Shown here piece by piece: positions 43,860-53,273 of a stretch of 64,000 nt of DNA (the stretch's first letter is position 1; each line of letters begins with the position of its first letter). Source of the stretch: Clostridiales bacterium. Its GTDB lineage: Bacteria > Bacillota > Clostridia > Christensenellales > Aristaeellaceae. Location of the stretch: NCBI GenBank assembly GCA_012837965.1, contig DUQF01000026.1, positions 1 to 64,000 on the forward strand, read 5' to 3'. A model generated the notes under the pieces. It was not told where the DNA came from. It searched no databases and saw nothing but the letters and a program-made list of their open reading frames with translations. The position numbers were made by a program, and so were the translations under genes.

Positions 43860-44544
43860 GGCTCATTTTCCTTTCAAAGTGGGCAATCAGTTTGCTGGTG
43901 GGGTAGGTGAGGCAGAAGTACAGGACGGTGGCGATAATCAAGGGTTCGCCGATGCGGAAAGTCGCTCCTTTGACGGAGTTAACCGCCGACATGATGTCCT
44001 GTACGCCAATGGTATAGCAAATGGCCGATTCCTTGATGATGGTGACAAACTCGTTGCCGATGGCGGGGAGAATATTTTTAATGGCCTGTGGGAGGACAAC
44101 ATACTGCATGGTCTGCCGGGAAGATAGGCCCATGGACCGGGCGGCTTCGGTTTGCCCAATGTCGATGGACTGGATGCCCGAGCGGATGATTTCGCTCAAA
44201 TACGCAGCAGAATTAAGCGCCAGGGCGACCACAGCGGGGAAAAAGCGGTCAAAGGCGATGAAGCCAAGAAACTTAAAGCCGGGCAGTACCTTGACACCGG
44301 CAAACACCACATAGTAGATGAAAAACACCTGTACGACCATGGGGGTAGCTCTGAACAGCTCCACATAACCAATGGCCAGCCACTTTAAAGGCTTGTTTTT
44401 AGAAAGCCTCAAAACAGAAAGGAACAGGGCCAGAACAAAACCGAAAAACACCGTCAGCGCCGAGAGAGCGACAGTGGTGGCGGTTCCTTTCCAGAACAGT
44501 TCGATATATCTAAAAGCGCTTTCAAATCCTTTGCCGGTTAGCAT
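43840..44544 (-). CDS. Amino-acid ABC transporter permease
   Basis: 234 residues with about 5 helices and the EAA loop [35 protein letters not shown] characteristic of the HisM/GlnP family. The N-terminus lies in the membrane with no signal peptide. It is between the binding-protein gene (69 bp) and the ATPase gene (20-base overlap). Only one permease is present, so the channel is likely a homodimer. Confidence 0.94.
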   Translation of the reverse strand: MLTGKGFESAFRYIELFWKGTATTVALSALTVFFGFVLALFLSVLRLSKNKPLKWLAIGYVELFRATPMVVQVFFIYYVVFAGVKVLPGFKFLGFIAFDRFFPAVVALALNSAAYLSEIIRSGIQSIDIGQTEAARSMGLSSRQTMQYVVLPQAIKNILPAIGNEFVTIIKESAICYTIGVQDIMSAVNSVKGATFRIGEPLIIATVLYFCLTYPTSKLIAHFERKMSHGDQSK

Positions 44545-44613
44545 GTTATCCCTCCATGTCTTTGGCCTCTCCTCCCGTGTTTAGGAAGGAGAGGCCGAGT
44601 GAAAAACGACAGT

Positions 44614-45459
44614 TTATTTGTTTTCTTCAATCAAACCCTCGATGATTTTACCGGCGGATAGTTCATTAGCTTCGGCGACAAACTTGTCCATGCTGCCGTC
44701 AGACAGCGCCTGGTTAATGGCGAGGTTCACGCCTTTTAAGAGATTTTCGCTGCCCTTTTTCACGCCCACGGCAGAACCTTCCGAATCGTAAGGCACCTTA
44801 TGCAGGAGCACCAGTTCGGGGTAATTGACCTGATAGTTGGCAGCAACGGCTGTTTCAATGAAAGCGCCCTCAAGCTTTTGGCCAAGAAGCTCGGCGATAA
44901 TGTCGGTTACCTTTTGCAAAATGACGATGTTGGCATCAGGGGTGTGCGTTGTCGCCAGCTCCTGCTGAATGGAGGCGTTCTGGGCGCCGATGGAGTAAGC
45001 GGGATTGTTGGCGGCTTCAAGGGTGGGGAACTTATCTTCCTGGCCTTGGATGCACACAAAGGACTGACCGCCAAAGTAGTATACATCGGAAAAGTCCATG
45101 ACCTCTTTGCGTTTCTCTGTGGGGGATAGGCCCGCGAAGCCAAGGTCCACGTTACCGGAAGCAAGCTCCGCCAAGACGCCGTCAAAGTCTATGGCGATGA
45201 TTTCGATTTCAAGCCCCAGGTAGTCGGCTACGTACTGGGCAAGCGCTATGTCAAAGCCGGCCAAGGTGGGTTTTTCGTCTTCGCCAATGGCATAGAATTC
45301 ATAGGGGGCAAAGTCGGGGCTGGTGGCAACGGTCAGTTTGCCGGGGACAACAGTTTCTAAGTTGGCCTTGATTTGTTCAAGGTCGCTTGTTTCGCCGATA
45401 ACGGCGATAGTGCCTAGCGCAAGGATTACGCATAGGATCAAAGCGAGTAATTTTTTCAT
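44614..45459 (-). CDS. Amino-acid ABC transporter substrate-binding protein
   Basis: Start at the ATG at 45459 (MKKLLALILCVILALG) with AAGGAG 9 bases upstream; 281 residues. After the signal come SBP family 3 features: LTVATSPDFAPYEFYAIGEDEKPTLAGFDIALAQYVADYLG, GLSPTEKRKEVMDFSDVYYFGGQSF, and VKKGSENLLKGVNLAI. The signal Cys sits in the hydrophobic stretch without a proper lipobox. It heads the operon SBP-permease-ATPase-amidohydrolase. Ligand unknown. Confidence 0.93.
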   Translation of the reverse strand: MKKLLALILCVILALGTIAVIGETSDLEQIKANLETVVPGKLTVATSPDFAPYEFYAIGEDEKPTLAGFDIALAQYVADYLGLEIEIIAIDFDGVLAELASGNVDLGFAGLSPTEKRKEVMDFSDVYYFGGQSFVCIQGQEDKFPTLEAANNPAYSIGAQNASIQQELATTHTPDANIVILQKVTDIIAELLGQKLEGAFIETAVAANYQVNYPELVLLHKVPYDSEGSAVGVKKGSENLLKGVNLAINQALSDGSMDKFVAEANELSAGKIIEGLIEENK

Positions 45460-45504
45460 GGTTTCTTTCTCCTTTTCCATTAACCGTTTTCGGTGACGTG
45501 TATT

Positions 45505-45532
45505 ATTATACATACAAAACGGGGGTTGTCAA
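45505..45532 (-). promoter_or_regulatory. Consensus promoter of the amino-acid ABC operon
   Basis: On the minus strand TTGACA (45532-45527), 16-bp spacer, TATAAT (45510-45505). Both hexamers are perfect. Confidence 0.85.
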
Positions 45533-45686
45533 GTATAAATATTCAAGCGAGCGGGAAATTATTTGCTCTTAAAAGCTATATAAATCAACGACTTTACAAA
45601 AACGACCCTAAAAATACAAAATAAAAACAATGAATATTTAACAAGCAAGAGGATTTTGGTGGAACCCATCAGCCGCCTAAACCTGC

Positions 45687-45715
45687 TTGAATCCATGCCT
45701 TGTTTTGGGTAAAAT
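45687..45715 (+). promoter_or_regulatory. Promoter of tilS, possibly giving a leaderless mRNA
   Basis: TTGAAT (45687-45692), 17-bp spacer, TAAAAT (45710-45715). The expected start point, about 7 bases on, coincides with the tilS ATG at 45722, and no ribosome site precedes that codon. Confidence 0.6.
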
Positions 45716-45721
45716 GAAGCC

Positions 45722-47047
45722 ATGTGTACGAAAAGTCAGCTAATGGAAGGGTTGAAAGCTTCTTATCAGACGATCGGCCGCCCCGAGCGGGTGGGCATTG
45801 CCTTATCGGGCGGGGCTGATTCTTGCGCCCTGCTGCTTTTATTGCGTGCCCTTTCCAAGGAAGAGGGTTTTTCCCTCGTTTGTATGCACATACACCACGG
45901 CCTAAGGGACAGCGCCGATGGCGACGAAGCCTTTGTGCGAACTTTGGTCGAAAGCCTAAACCTCCCTTATCTTGTTCGCCGCCTCAGTTGGGATAAGGCC
46001 CATATTAGCGAAGAGATGGCAAGGGAAGGGCGCTATGAAGCTCTTTTTCAAATGATGGAGGAAGCCCATTGCCAAACCATTGCCCTTGGGCATCATTTGG
46101 AAGACCAGGCTGAAACCGTGCTTATGCAGCTATTGCGTGGCGCAGGCGGTAAAGGGCTTCGTGCTATGGCTGAGTTTGAAAGGGGATTGTGGCGGCCGCT
46201 TCTGTCGGTGTCTAAAAAAGATTTGCTTTTGTTTTTAGACGAAGAACAGCAGCTCTACTGCCTTGACGAAACCAACCGCTCACCACGTTACACCCGAAAT
46301 GCCCTTCGCCTGCAAGTTATGCCCGCCTTGCGCAAACTGTTCCCAAGGTGCGATAAGGCCCTCTACAGGGCCGCTATTTTACAAAGGGATCAGTACGCCC
46401 TGTCAACCATGGCGGTCAAGGCTTGGATGGAGCAAAACGCCGTTATTTTTCAAGGCTATGCTGTGGTTGGTAAGCCGGCCTTTTTAGAGGCCGATGAAAG
46501 CCTGCAAAGGGCGGTTATTCATAAAGCGGCCGAAATGCTTGACATTTTTCTTGATTTTGAGCAGACTGAACGGGTACGCATGGCGGCGCTTTTAGAAAGG
46601 GGAAAAGCCAATCTGCCCAAAGGAGGCAGCGTCCAAAGCGGAAAACACAGGCTGCTTATCCTGTCAGGGCAAAAAATCCATGCGACGCTGCCAAAGTTGG
46701 AAGTTGTTCCGCTCTTCAGCGGCTTTGGCGATGGCTTATCCCATCAGGCGCTTGACTCGGACAAGGCCGGGGACTATGTGCTAAGAACCGTACAAAAGGG
46801 CGATAGCATTCGCCCTCTTGGTATAGATGGTACGCAGTTTGTGGATAAGTATCTTGCCGACCGCCATGTAGAAGCTCCGCTTCGTAAGCTTTGGCCAATA
46901 CTCGCCAAAGGCAACCAGGCGCTATGGCTGCCCGGCTTTTCAATCGGGGAAGAGGCGGCCATAGGCCCATCAACCAAAAACGTGCTTTACTTGCGACTAA
47001 CGGGCGCCTTGCCCGACGGGAGAATATTGGGGAGGAAAGAACCATGA
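45722..47047 (+). CDS. tilS: tRNA(Ile)-lysidine synthase
   Basis: Converts C34 of tRNA-Ile(CAU) to lysidine. The 441 residues have the PP-loop SGGADS (residues 29-34), HHGLRDSADGDEAFV, GRYEALFQMMEEAHC, LGHHLEDQAETVLMQLLRGAGGKGL and the C-terminal TilS substrate-binding domain (about 355-430). The ATG at 45722 sits where transcription should begin. An in-frame ATG at 45743 also lacks a clear site. The end overlaps hpt by 4 bases (ATGA), the common tilS-hpt-ftsH order of Firmicutes. Confidence 0.96.
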   Translation: MCTKSQLMEGLKASYQTIGRPERVGIALSGGADSCALLLLLRALSKEEGFSLVCMHIHHGLRDSADGDEAFVRTLVESLNLPYLVRRLSWDKAHISEEMAREGRYEALFQMMEEAHCQTIALGHHLEDQAETVLMQLLRGAGGKGLRAMAEFERGLWRPLLSVSKKDLLLFLDEEQQLYCLDETNRSPRYTRNALRLQVMPALRKLFPRCDKALYRAAILQRDQYALSTMAVKAWMEQNAVIFQGYAVVGKPAFLEADESLQRAVIHKAAEMLDIFLDFEQTERVRMAALLERGKANLPKGGSVQSGKHRLLILSGQKIHATLPKLEVVPLFSGFGDGLSHQALDSDKAGDYVLRTVQKGDSIRPLGIDGTQFVDKYLADRHVEAPLRKLWPILAKGNQALWLPGFSIGEEAAIGPSTKNVLYLRLTGALPDGRILGRKEP

Positions 47048-47598
47048 AACAAACCTGCTTGCTAAAAGATTGCAGCAAAATACTGTTGACCGAGGAAGAA
47101 ATCAAAGTTAGAGTCAAAGAGCTGGGTGAACAGATTACCAAGGACTACCAAGGTAAAGAGCCTGTGATGGTGTGCATATTAAAGGGAGCGTCCGTCTTTT
47201 TTGTGGACCTGCTGCGCTCAATCAACCTGCCTGTGCGGATGGAGTTTATGGCCGTGTCCAGCTACGGCAACTCCACCGATACCTCGGGCGTTGTGCGTAT
47301 CCTCAAAGACCTTGACCACAGCGTCTATGGCAAGGATGTCATCATCGTGGAAGATATTGTAGATACCGGCCTGACCCTTTCCTACATCAAAAGGGAGATG
47401 CTGGGCAGGGGCGCAACAAGCCTGGCTATCGCCGCCCTGCTTGACAAGCCCGAGCGGCGCAAAAAGCCCTTGGAGGTCGACTATAAAGGTTTTACCATCC
47501 CCAATGAATTTGTGGTAGGCTACGGTCTTGACTACCAGGAACGCTACCGCAACATGCGGGATATCGGGGTACTAAAAGAAGAGCTGTATAGCAAATAA
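47044..47598 (+). CDS. hpt: Hypoxanthine phosphoribosyltransferase
   Basis: 184 residues from the ATG at 47044 (MKQTCLLKDCSKILLTEEEI) with GGAGG upstream in the end of tilS. The PRPP-binding motif is VIIVEDIVDTGLTL (about residues 100-113); KGASVFFVDLLRSI and the C-terminal FVVGYGLDYQERYRN are typical. Makes IMP (and GMP) from salvaged bases. Translationally coupled to tilS by a 4-base overlap. Confidence 0.96.
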   Translation: MKQTCLLKDCSKILLTEEEIKVRVKELGEQITKDYQGKEPVMVCILKGASVFFVDLLRSINLPVRMEFMAVSSYGNSTDTSGVVRILKDLDHSVYGKDVIIVEDIVDTGLTLSYIKREMLGRGATSLAIAALLDKPERRKKPLEVDYKGFTIPNEFVVGYGLDYQERYRNMRDIGVLKEELYSK

Positions 47599-47630
47599 TA
47601 TCCAATGGTTTAAGAAGCGAAAAACCGCCG

Positions 47631-47656
47631 TTTGTCTTTGGATAAATGGCGGTTTT
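47631..47656 (+). terminator. Terminator after hpt
   Basis: AAAACCGCC (47631-47639) and GGCGGTTTT (47648-47656) flank a short loop; TTTT overlaps the stem end. It separates hpt from ftsH, which has its own promoter. Confidence 0.75.
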
Positions 47657-47732
47657 AAAACAAAGCATATCAAACAAGGATAGGCAACAGAGGAAACCCG
47701 ATATTCTGGGAGTGAAAATTCCTTCCTTCCGT

Positions 47733-47767
47733 TTGTGCAATCCTTTGCGGGTATGCTATAATACCCG
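47733..47767 (+). promoter_or_regulatory. ftsH promoter overlapped by an inverted repeat
   Basis: TTGTGC (47733-47738), 18-bp spacer, TATAAT (47757-47762) with extended TG at 47754-47755. CGGGTAT (47748-47754) and ATACCCG (47761-47767) form an inverted repeat around the -10, suggesting a repressor site. Confidence 0.6.
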
Positions 47768-47797
47768 TGTTGCCTATTGTCTGAAGGGAGATTGTAC

Positions 47798-49711
47798 ATG
47801 AAAAACCAGCGCCGCGGCATTTTTGGATACCTTGTCATTATTGCGGCATTTATCTTAATTTCTTCGCTTGTTCAAAACAGCTTACTTTCCAAAGATTTAA
47901 GCATTACTTATCCGGAGCTTTTGCAAAGAATACAGGATAACAGGGTGGATAGGGTGGCTATCAGGGGGAATACCCTGTATGGGCGCAACCGAACCACCTT
48001 GATTGCCGCTGCCAGTTTTCCGGAAAAGTACGATTTTGAAACCACTATCGGCGGTGATTTTTACGATACCATCTTGAAAATGGCGGCCAGGAAAAAGGGT
48101 ATAGATGTGGAGAAGGTGAGCGTGAGCGACCTTGATTTTAAGATTGAGTATCTGCCGCCTGTTTCCGTGCCCTGGTACCTGGAAATGTTGCCCTATTTAC
48201 TGCCTATGCTGCTGGTAATGGCCTTTTGGGTCTTTGTCATGCGTCAGCAAACGGGGGCGGGCGGCAAGGCGATGTCCTTTGGCAAGAGCCAGGCGCACTT
48301 GGTTGACCCCAACAAAAACAAAATCACCTTTGCCGATGTGGCCGGCGCGGAGGAAGAAAAAGAAGAGCTGAAAGAAATCGTTGATTTCCTGCGTTCCCCC
48401 AAAAACTATATTGCGCTTGGGGCAAGGATTCCCAAGGGCGTCTTACTTGTTGGCCCGCCCGGAACGGGTAAAACTCTGCTTGCCAAAGCGGTTGCGGGCG
48501 AGGCAAAGGTGCCTTTCTACTCCATTTCAGGCTCGGACTTTGTAGAAATGTTCGTAGGCGTTGGCGCAAGCCGTGTGCGCGACCTGTTTGACCAAGCCAA
48601 GCGCAACGCGCCCAGCATTGTATTTATCGATGAGATTGACGCTGTCGGCCGTCACCGCGGGGCAGGCCTCGGCGGCGGACACGATGAGCGTGAGCAGACC
48701 TTAAACCAGCTTTTGGTTGAGATGGACGGCTTTACCGAGAACGAGGGCGTCATTGTCATGGCGGCGACCAACCGCCGGGATATTTTAGACCCTGCCATTT
48801 TGAGACCCGGCCGCTTCGACCGCCAGGTAACCGTTCACTACCCCGACATTCAGGGGCGCATCGACATTTTAAAGGTGCACTCCCGCGGCAAGCCTCTGGC
48901 CGATGATGTGGACCTTGAAAATATTGCCAAGCGCACCCCCTTTTCCACCGGCGCCGACCTTGAAAACATCATGAATGAGGGGGCCATTCTTGCTGCCCGC
49001 AACAAATCGGAAAAGATTTCTCAGTCCGACCTCATCGAGGCGACGGAGCGGGTACAGATGGGGCCTGAAAAGAAGTCCCGCAAAGTTTTGGATGAAGACA
49101 AGCGCATTGTCGCCTACCACGAGGCGGGGCATGCCATCTTAGGGCATTACCTTCCCCACTGCGACGATGTGCACACCGTGACCATCGTTCCCCGTGGGGC
49201 GGCGGGCGGCTTTACCTTGTCGCTGCCCGAAAAAGAATTTAACATGCAAAGCCGCTCCATGCTTTTGGACGATATTACCATGATGTTTGGCGGCCACGCT
49301 GCTGTGAAACTGGTTACGGGCGATATTTACACCGGCGCCCAGAGCGATCTGCAGCGGGCAACCGAGCTTGTGCGTACTATGGTTACCAAGCTGGGCATGT
49401 CGCCGGAAATCGGCACCATTTACTTAGGCAAAGACCAGGAAGTGTTTGTGGGTATGGAGTTTGGCCAGAGCCGTGAATACTCCGAAGCCGTACAGGCTGC
49501 CATTGACGCCGAAGTGGCCAGCACCTTAAACAAATGCTATCAGCGGGCGCTTGATACCTTGGAGCAACATATGGATGACTTGCATGACCTCGCCGCCCTC
49601 CTGATTGAAAAAGAAACCGTCAACCGTGAAGACTTCCTTGCCTTTATGAACAGACCCAAGCAAGAGAAAAGCGAGGACGCCGTTAGTGAAGAAGCCCCTG
49701 TTGAAGGTTGA
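47798..49711 (+). CDS. ftsH: ATP-dependent zinc metalloprotease FtsH
   Basis: Membrane-bound AAA+ protease for quality control. I start at the ATG at 47798 with GAAGGGAG 7 bases upstream; 637 residues. Two membrane helices (about 7-27 and 126-147), an AAA domain with Walker A GPPGTGKT and Walker [13 protein letters not shown], the SRH region, and the zinc site HEAGH with downstream [14 protein letters not shown]. The end overlaps the next gene by 26 bases. Confidence 0.97.
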   Translation: MKNQRRGIFGYLVIIAAFILISSLVQNSLLSKDLSITYPELLQRIQDNRVDRVAIRGNTLYGRNRTTLIAAASFPEKYDFETTIGGDFYDTILKMAARKKGIDVEKVSVSDLDFKIEYLPPVSVPWYLEMLPYLLPMLLVMAFWVFVMRQQTGAGGKAMSFGKSQAHLVDPNKNKITFADVAGAEEEKEELKEIVDFLRSPKNYIALGARIPKGVLLVGPPGTGKTLLAKAVAGEAKVPFYSISGSDFVEMFVGVGASRVRDLFDQAKRNAPSIVFIDEIDAVGRHRGAGLGGGHDEREQTLNQLLVEMDGFTENEGVIVMAATNRRDILDPAILRPGRFDRQVTVHYPDIQGRIDILKVHSRGKPLADDVDLENIAKRTPFSTGADLENIMNEGAILAARNKSEKISQSDLIEATERVQMGPEKKSRKVLDEDKRIVAYHEAGHAILGHYLPHCDDVHTVTIVPRGAAGGFTLSLPEKEFNMQSRSMLLDDITMMFGGHAAVKLVTGDIYTGAQSDLQRATELVRTMVTKLGMSPEIGTIYLGKDQEVFVGMEFGQSREYSEAVQAAIDAEVASTLNKCYQRALDTLEQHMDDLHDLAALLIEKETVNREDFLAFMNRPKQEKSEDAVSEEAPVEG

Positions 49712-50546
49712 CTTTCACACCCACACAACTTATTCAGATGGGCGGTTAACCCCAGAGCGGCTAATTAGCAGAGCGAAAAATCTGGGCGTCGGAACATTGG
49801 CCGTCACCGACCATGATACAACCGCCGGCCTGAAAGAAGCGCGAATTTTTGCCGAGCAGTCGGGCATTCACCTGGTAGACGGTATTGAAATCAGCTGCCG
49901 CCAAGGGGACACAAGTGTACACCTGCTTGTCTATGGTTCAAAGGTGTTCAATGAAAGGCTGCTTCAGTTTGTTCAAAACTTCCGTGAAAAGAAGCTTGGG
50001 CGGGTGGAGCGCATTTTGGAAAAATTACATGTCCTTGGATTTCCCATATCCCTTGAAGAACTGGACGCCGTGGACTATGAAAACCTTGGCCGCCCCCATA
50101 TAGGCCGCGCCATGGTGCGAAAAGGCTATGTACAATCGCTAAGCGAAGCTTTTGCCAAGTACTTAAGTCCGGGACGGCTTGCCTATGTGCCAAGAGAAGA
50201 GGCCGACACGCAGGAGGCCGTCAGGCTTTTAGGTGAAATCGGCGCTGTTTGCGCGGTGGCTCATCCCGGCCAGATACGCATGGAACAAGGTGAGTTGTTC
50301 AAAAACATCAAACACTGGCAAAGCCTTGGACTTTGCGGCATTGAATGCTATCATCCCTGCCACGAGGACAGGTTGGCCGAATTTTATGCCAACTACGCTA
50401 AAGAAAACAACTTACTTGTTCTTGGCGGCAGCGACTTTCACGAGATAGGCGCGAGCGACTCAAAACACGGTGAGCTGGGCGACCAGAGCGGCCGCTGGAA
50501 AAATCTTGAAGAAGATGTGCAGCAACTACTTACTCGGATCGGATAG
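49686..50546 (+). CDS. PHP-domain phosphoesterase
   Basis: 286 residues from a GTG at 49686 inside the end of ftsH, with GAGG 9 bases upstream; a TTG at 49701 is an alternative. The PHP metal motifs are visible: [11 protein letters not shown] near residue 9, TDHDTT, IEISCRQG, VAHPGQI, and GGSDFHEIG near the end. Related proteins (RNase AM / nucleoside bisphosphate phosphatase) act on 5' ends of RNA or pAp. Cytoplasmic; coupled to ftsH by overlap. Confidence 0.9.
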   Translation: MKKPLLKVDFHTHTTYSDGRLTPERLISRAKNLGVGTLAVTDHDTTAGLKEARIFAEQSGIHLVDGIEISCRQGDTSVHLLVYGSKVFNERLLQFVQNFREKKLGRVERILEKLHVLGFPISLEELDAVDYENLGRPHIGRAMVRKGYVQSLSEAFAKYLSPGRLAYVPREEADTQEAVRLLGEIGAVCAVAHPGQIRMEQGELFKNIKHWQSLGLCGIECYHPCHEDRLAEFYANYAKENNLLVLGGSDFHEIGASDSKHGELGDQSGRWKNLEEDVQQLLTRIG

Positions 50547-50561
50547 AAGAAACGGACTGCG

Positions 50562-52163
50562 ATGAACTATCATTCCCCTCCGCCTCAAAATAGGCAACGA
50601 ATGCCTCAAAATCCTTATCAACCCTATCACGGCAAGCCCCAACAAGGCAGACAAGGGCCCGTGCGCCATCGCGTGCCCCGGAATCAGTACCCAAGCGGAC
50701 GTGACCCCCGTAAAAAACGGAGTTGTGGTATGCGCTTTCTTGTGTATCTGGTGTTGATTGGCATATTAGCAGGTCTTGGATACTTAGGCTACAGGGCCAT
50801 CCAACATAAAAAGGCGCAGGAGGCGGTTGCTCCCTATCAAAACATTTATGGCGATAATATCTATATCAACGATGTGAATATTTCCCGCATGACGCCCGAG
50901 CAGGCGCTGGTTGCCGTAACCAACAGAATGCACCAGAGCGTACATTCATGGTCGCTTGATTTGGAGCTGAACGGGTGGAAGTACTTTACCCTGAACTACC
51001 CCTCCCTTGGCATCAACTATTCGGACGAGCAGTTTTACCCCTTCCTCAATCAAGCCTGGGCGTTGACCCACACGGGCGATGTGTACCAACGGCTTGAAAG
51101 CATCAACCACCTAAAAGAAAACCCATACAAGGTATACACCACCAAGCAGGAACTGCGCGATGGCAACATAGACCAGGTGCTTGAACAAATTGCCGCTGTT
51201 GCGAATCGGGAAGTTGTCAATGCCGAAATGATCGAATTCCGTCCCGACGACAGGCAAACCCCCTTTCTTATTCGCCCCGAGCAGCCGGGTGTCACCGTGA
51301 ACGTGCAGGAAGCCAAGGCCACCATTTTGCAAATGGCGGCAACGGGGGAAAGCGGAACCTATCAAATTCCCGTCACCTATACCCCGCCCACCATCACTGT
51401 AGCCGATGTTAAAAAAAATCTGGCATTGCGCGCTGAAGCCACCACAGGCATTGCAAAGGATTCAACGGAAAATCGAACCAACAATATCCGCCAGTCGCTT
51501 TCCAATATCAACGGCCTGATTCTAAAGCCCGGCGATGTGTTTTCCTTTAACAAGGTGGTGGGGCCAAGAACTATTGAAAACGGCTATTTGGAGGCGGTTG
51601 AGTACATTTCGGGCAATCTTGAAACGGGGGTTGGCGGCGGCATTTGCCAAACGTCTACCACCTTGTATCAGGCGGCCCTGCTTGGTGATTTGGGTATCGT
51701 GCGCCGCTCCATTCACTCCATGCCCGTCAATTATACCGAAAAGGGTCTGGATGCCACCGTTTATCTGAGCCGTGACCATGAAATAGACTTCCGCTTTAAA
51801 AATACCACTTCCAGCCCCATTTACATTACCGCCCATGTGCATAAAGGCACCAGCTCCCGCAATCTTGCCTGCACCATCCGCTTCTATGGCGAGCCAATAG
51901 GCGAGGGCATCACCCGCCGATTAAAGTCGGTTGTTGACCAGGTGCTTGTCGCCGAAGATAAGATGGTGCCCGACAGGAAGCAGCTATACGTCACCTATAA
52001 GGATGAAACCCAGCTGATCAGCAAAGGCCGGGACGGCTACGTGGTGTCCACCTTTTTGCAAACCTACCAGGGCGGCAAGCTGATTGAGGAAAAGCTCATC
52101 TCTACCGACACCTATAACCCACGCCCCACCGAATACTGGCAGGGCACGCTGGATAGGTGGTAA
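50562..52163 (+). CDS. VanW-family membrane-anchored protein
   Basis: 533 residues. A Pro/Gln/Arg-rich cytoplasmic N-terminus (1-55) leads to one membrane helix (about 57-80). The extracytoplasmic part has a YoaR-like putative peptidoglycan-binding region (about 95-280) and a VanW domain (about 310-440) with TNNIRQSLSNINGLILKPGDVFSFNKVVGPRT and GGGICQTSTTLYQAALLGDLGIV. A G5-like beta-domain may close the protein (about 455-520). Likely a cell-wall protein; VanW itself has unknown function. It starts 15 bp after the PHP gene. Confidence 0.9.
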   Translation: MNYHSPPPQNRQRMPQNPYQPYHGKPQQGRQGPVRHRVPRNQYPSGRDPRKKRSCGMRFLVYLVLIGILAGLGYLGYRAIQHKKAQEAVAPYQNIYGDNIYINDVNISRMTPEQALVAVTNRMHQSVHSWSLDLELNGWKYFTLNYPSLGINYSDEQFYPFLNQAWALTHTGDVYQRLESINHLKENPYKVYTTKQELRDGNIDQVLEQIAAVANREVVNAEMIEFRPDDRQTPFLIRPEQPGVTVNVQEAKATILQMAATGESGTYQIPVTYTPPTITVADVKKNLALRAEATTGIAKDSTENRTNNIRQSLSNINGLILKPGDVFSFNKVVGPRTIENGYLEAVEYISGNLETGVGGGICQTSTTLYQAALLGDLGIVRRSIHSMPVNYTEKGLDATVYLSRDHEIDFRFKNTTSSPIYITAHVHKGTSSRNLACTIRFYGEPIGEGITRRLKSVVDQVLVAEDKMVPDRKQLYVTYKDETQLISKGRDGYVVSTFLQTYQGGKLIEEKLISTDTYNPRPTEYWQGTLDRW

Positions 52164-52212
52164 CATAAAGCGAAACTTGTAAAAAACAGGCGGGCCTGTT
52201 ACCCAAAAGCGG

Positions 52213-52241
52213 TTGACAAGCCCGTTTTCATATGGTATATT
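52213..52241 (+). promoter_or_regulatory. Promoter of tRNA-Leu
   Basis: TTGACA (52213-52218), 17-bp spacer, TATATT (52236-52241) with extended TG at 52233-52234. Transcription would start a few bases before the tRNA. Confidence 0.8.
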
Positions 52242-52253
52242 TACGCTTGTTCC

Positions 52254-52340
52254 GCGGGAATGGCGGAATTGGCAGACGCGCTAGATTCAGGTTCTAGTGT
52301 TCGCAAGGACATGCAGGTTCAAGTCCTGTTTCCCGCACCA
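52254..52340 (+). tRNA. tRNA-Leu (anticodon CAG)
   Basis: GCGGGAA at 52254-52260 pairs with TTCCCGC near the 3' end; CCA is encoded (52338-52340). The anticodon stem CTAGA/TCTAG frames the loop TTCAGGT with anticodon CAG at 52288-52290. A long variable arm (around 52297-52310) and GGTTCAAGTCC T-arm are present, as expected for a class II tRNA. It reads CUG codons. Confidence 0.97.
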
Positions 52341-52347
52341 GACAACG

Positions 52348-52400
52348 ATAATCCGAACCAAATCTTCATGATAGGAGATGGGTTCGGATTATTGGTATGT
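52348..52400 (+). terminator. Terminator after tRNA-Leu
   Basis: ATAATCCGAACC (52348-52359) and GGTTCGGATTAT (52381-52392) form a 12-bp perfect stem with a large loop, followed by a T-rich stretch. It begins 8 bases after the tRNA CCA. Confidence 0.65.
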
Positions 52401-52544
52401 TTTGATAGATATGAAGAGGGGTTCTATAAAAATGGTTCAACAAAAATGAAAGAGATTAAATAAACCAAGCTAACACAAGATCATGAACTACTCAATATAG
52501 CAACAACACTAAGTTCATCAGTAGTAGAAGCGCTCTTTCAATTC

Positions 52545-53030
52545 TTAATTCTTCTCATTTTCACCATGTTGCTGTAATCCGAGAAGCTCATCTTCGCGGT
52601 GGATTATTGGATCAAGCCAATCTACTTTTGCTCTGGCCCAGTTAATTCAAGCAACTGTTTCCTCGTCCAATTCGCAACTTGCTTCGGCTGCATTGACGTA
52701 GTTTCGAATGTTGCAGGCTGTATTATAGTCTTCAGCCATATTTAATAGCTCATTTGTGAGTTTAACTTCTTGATTATATCTTTCTCTTCTTTCGATTTTT
52801 TCTTATTTCTTCTTGGCGCTTCCGCTCAGTTTCCTTTCGTTCAAGTATTGCCATTCTTGAGCGTTCTGCGCTTTCATATAAGGTTTCCGATTTTATCCTC
52901 AATTTGGTAAGCATTGCAATCTCGGTAGTGATAACTGGGTTCTTCTATCAAACCATATGCTTGAAAAGCAAAAATAGTTATAAATGCAGATTTCGGAAGA
53001 TAGGCAAAATAATAAATAATTTGGCGCTCA
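52545..53030 (-). pseudogene. Decayed gene for a charged, coiled-coil protein
   Basis: Reading the minus strand, a continuous protein-like sequence appears only if two frameshifts and one stop are allowed. From about 53030, one frame reads to ...YHYRDCNAYQIEDKIGNLI; the frame then shifts to LYESAERSRMAILERKETER and on to RKNRKK; a second shift gives RRERYNQEVKLTNELL, NIRNYVNAAEASCELDEETVA, an in-frame TGA, and INWARAKVDWLDPIIHRED ending at TAA 52545-52547. This looks like the C-terminal part of an unnamed family with a WARAKxDWxDP signature that I recall only by appearance. It is AT-rich like the rest of the insert. Confidence 0.55.
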
Positions 53031-53175
53031 TGTGCTTACGATTTTCCATAAAAAAGTAATATAGAGCAAAACGATGTCAAAAACTGTCCAGTCTGGAACA
53101 TATGCATAATAAAACAAACTGAGGTTGCAAGCCGATTTCCTGGTAATTATCTATGCAAAGCTTTCCCTTGTGGTA

Positions 53176-53181
53176 TATAAT
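53176..53181 (+). promoter_or_regulatory. Candidate -10 of the channel-like gene
   Basis: TATAAT at 53176-53181, about 92 bases before the gene start. No good -35 was seen, so this is tentative. The rest of the 53031-53273 gap shows nothing further. Confidence 0.3.
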
Positions 53182-53273
53182 ATACTCAACTCGCTATATG
53201 GCATGGCAGCACGGCAGAAAAAATAGACCAAAGTCACCAACTTCATTCAAAAGTGGCTTGGAAAGGATTACAC

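Noticed and set aside
52260..52463. 67-residue frame starting within tRNA-Leu
   Set aside because: The beginning (MAELADALDSG) is the well-known false translation of tRNA-Leu.
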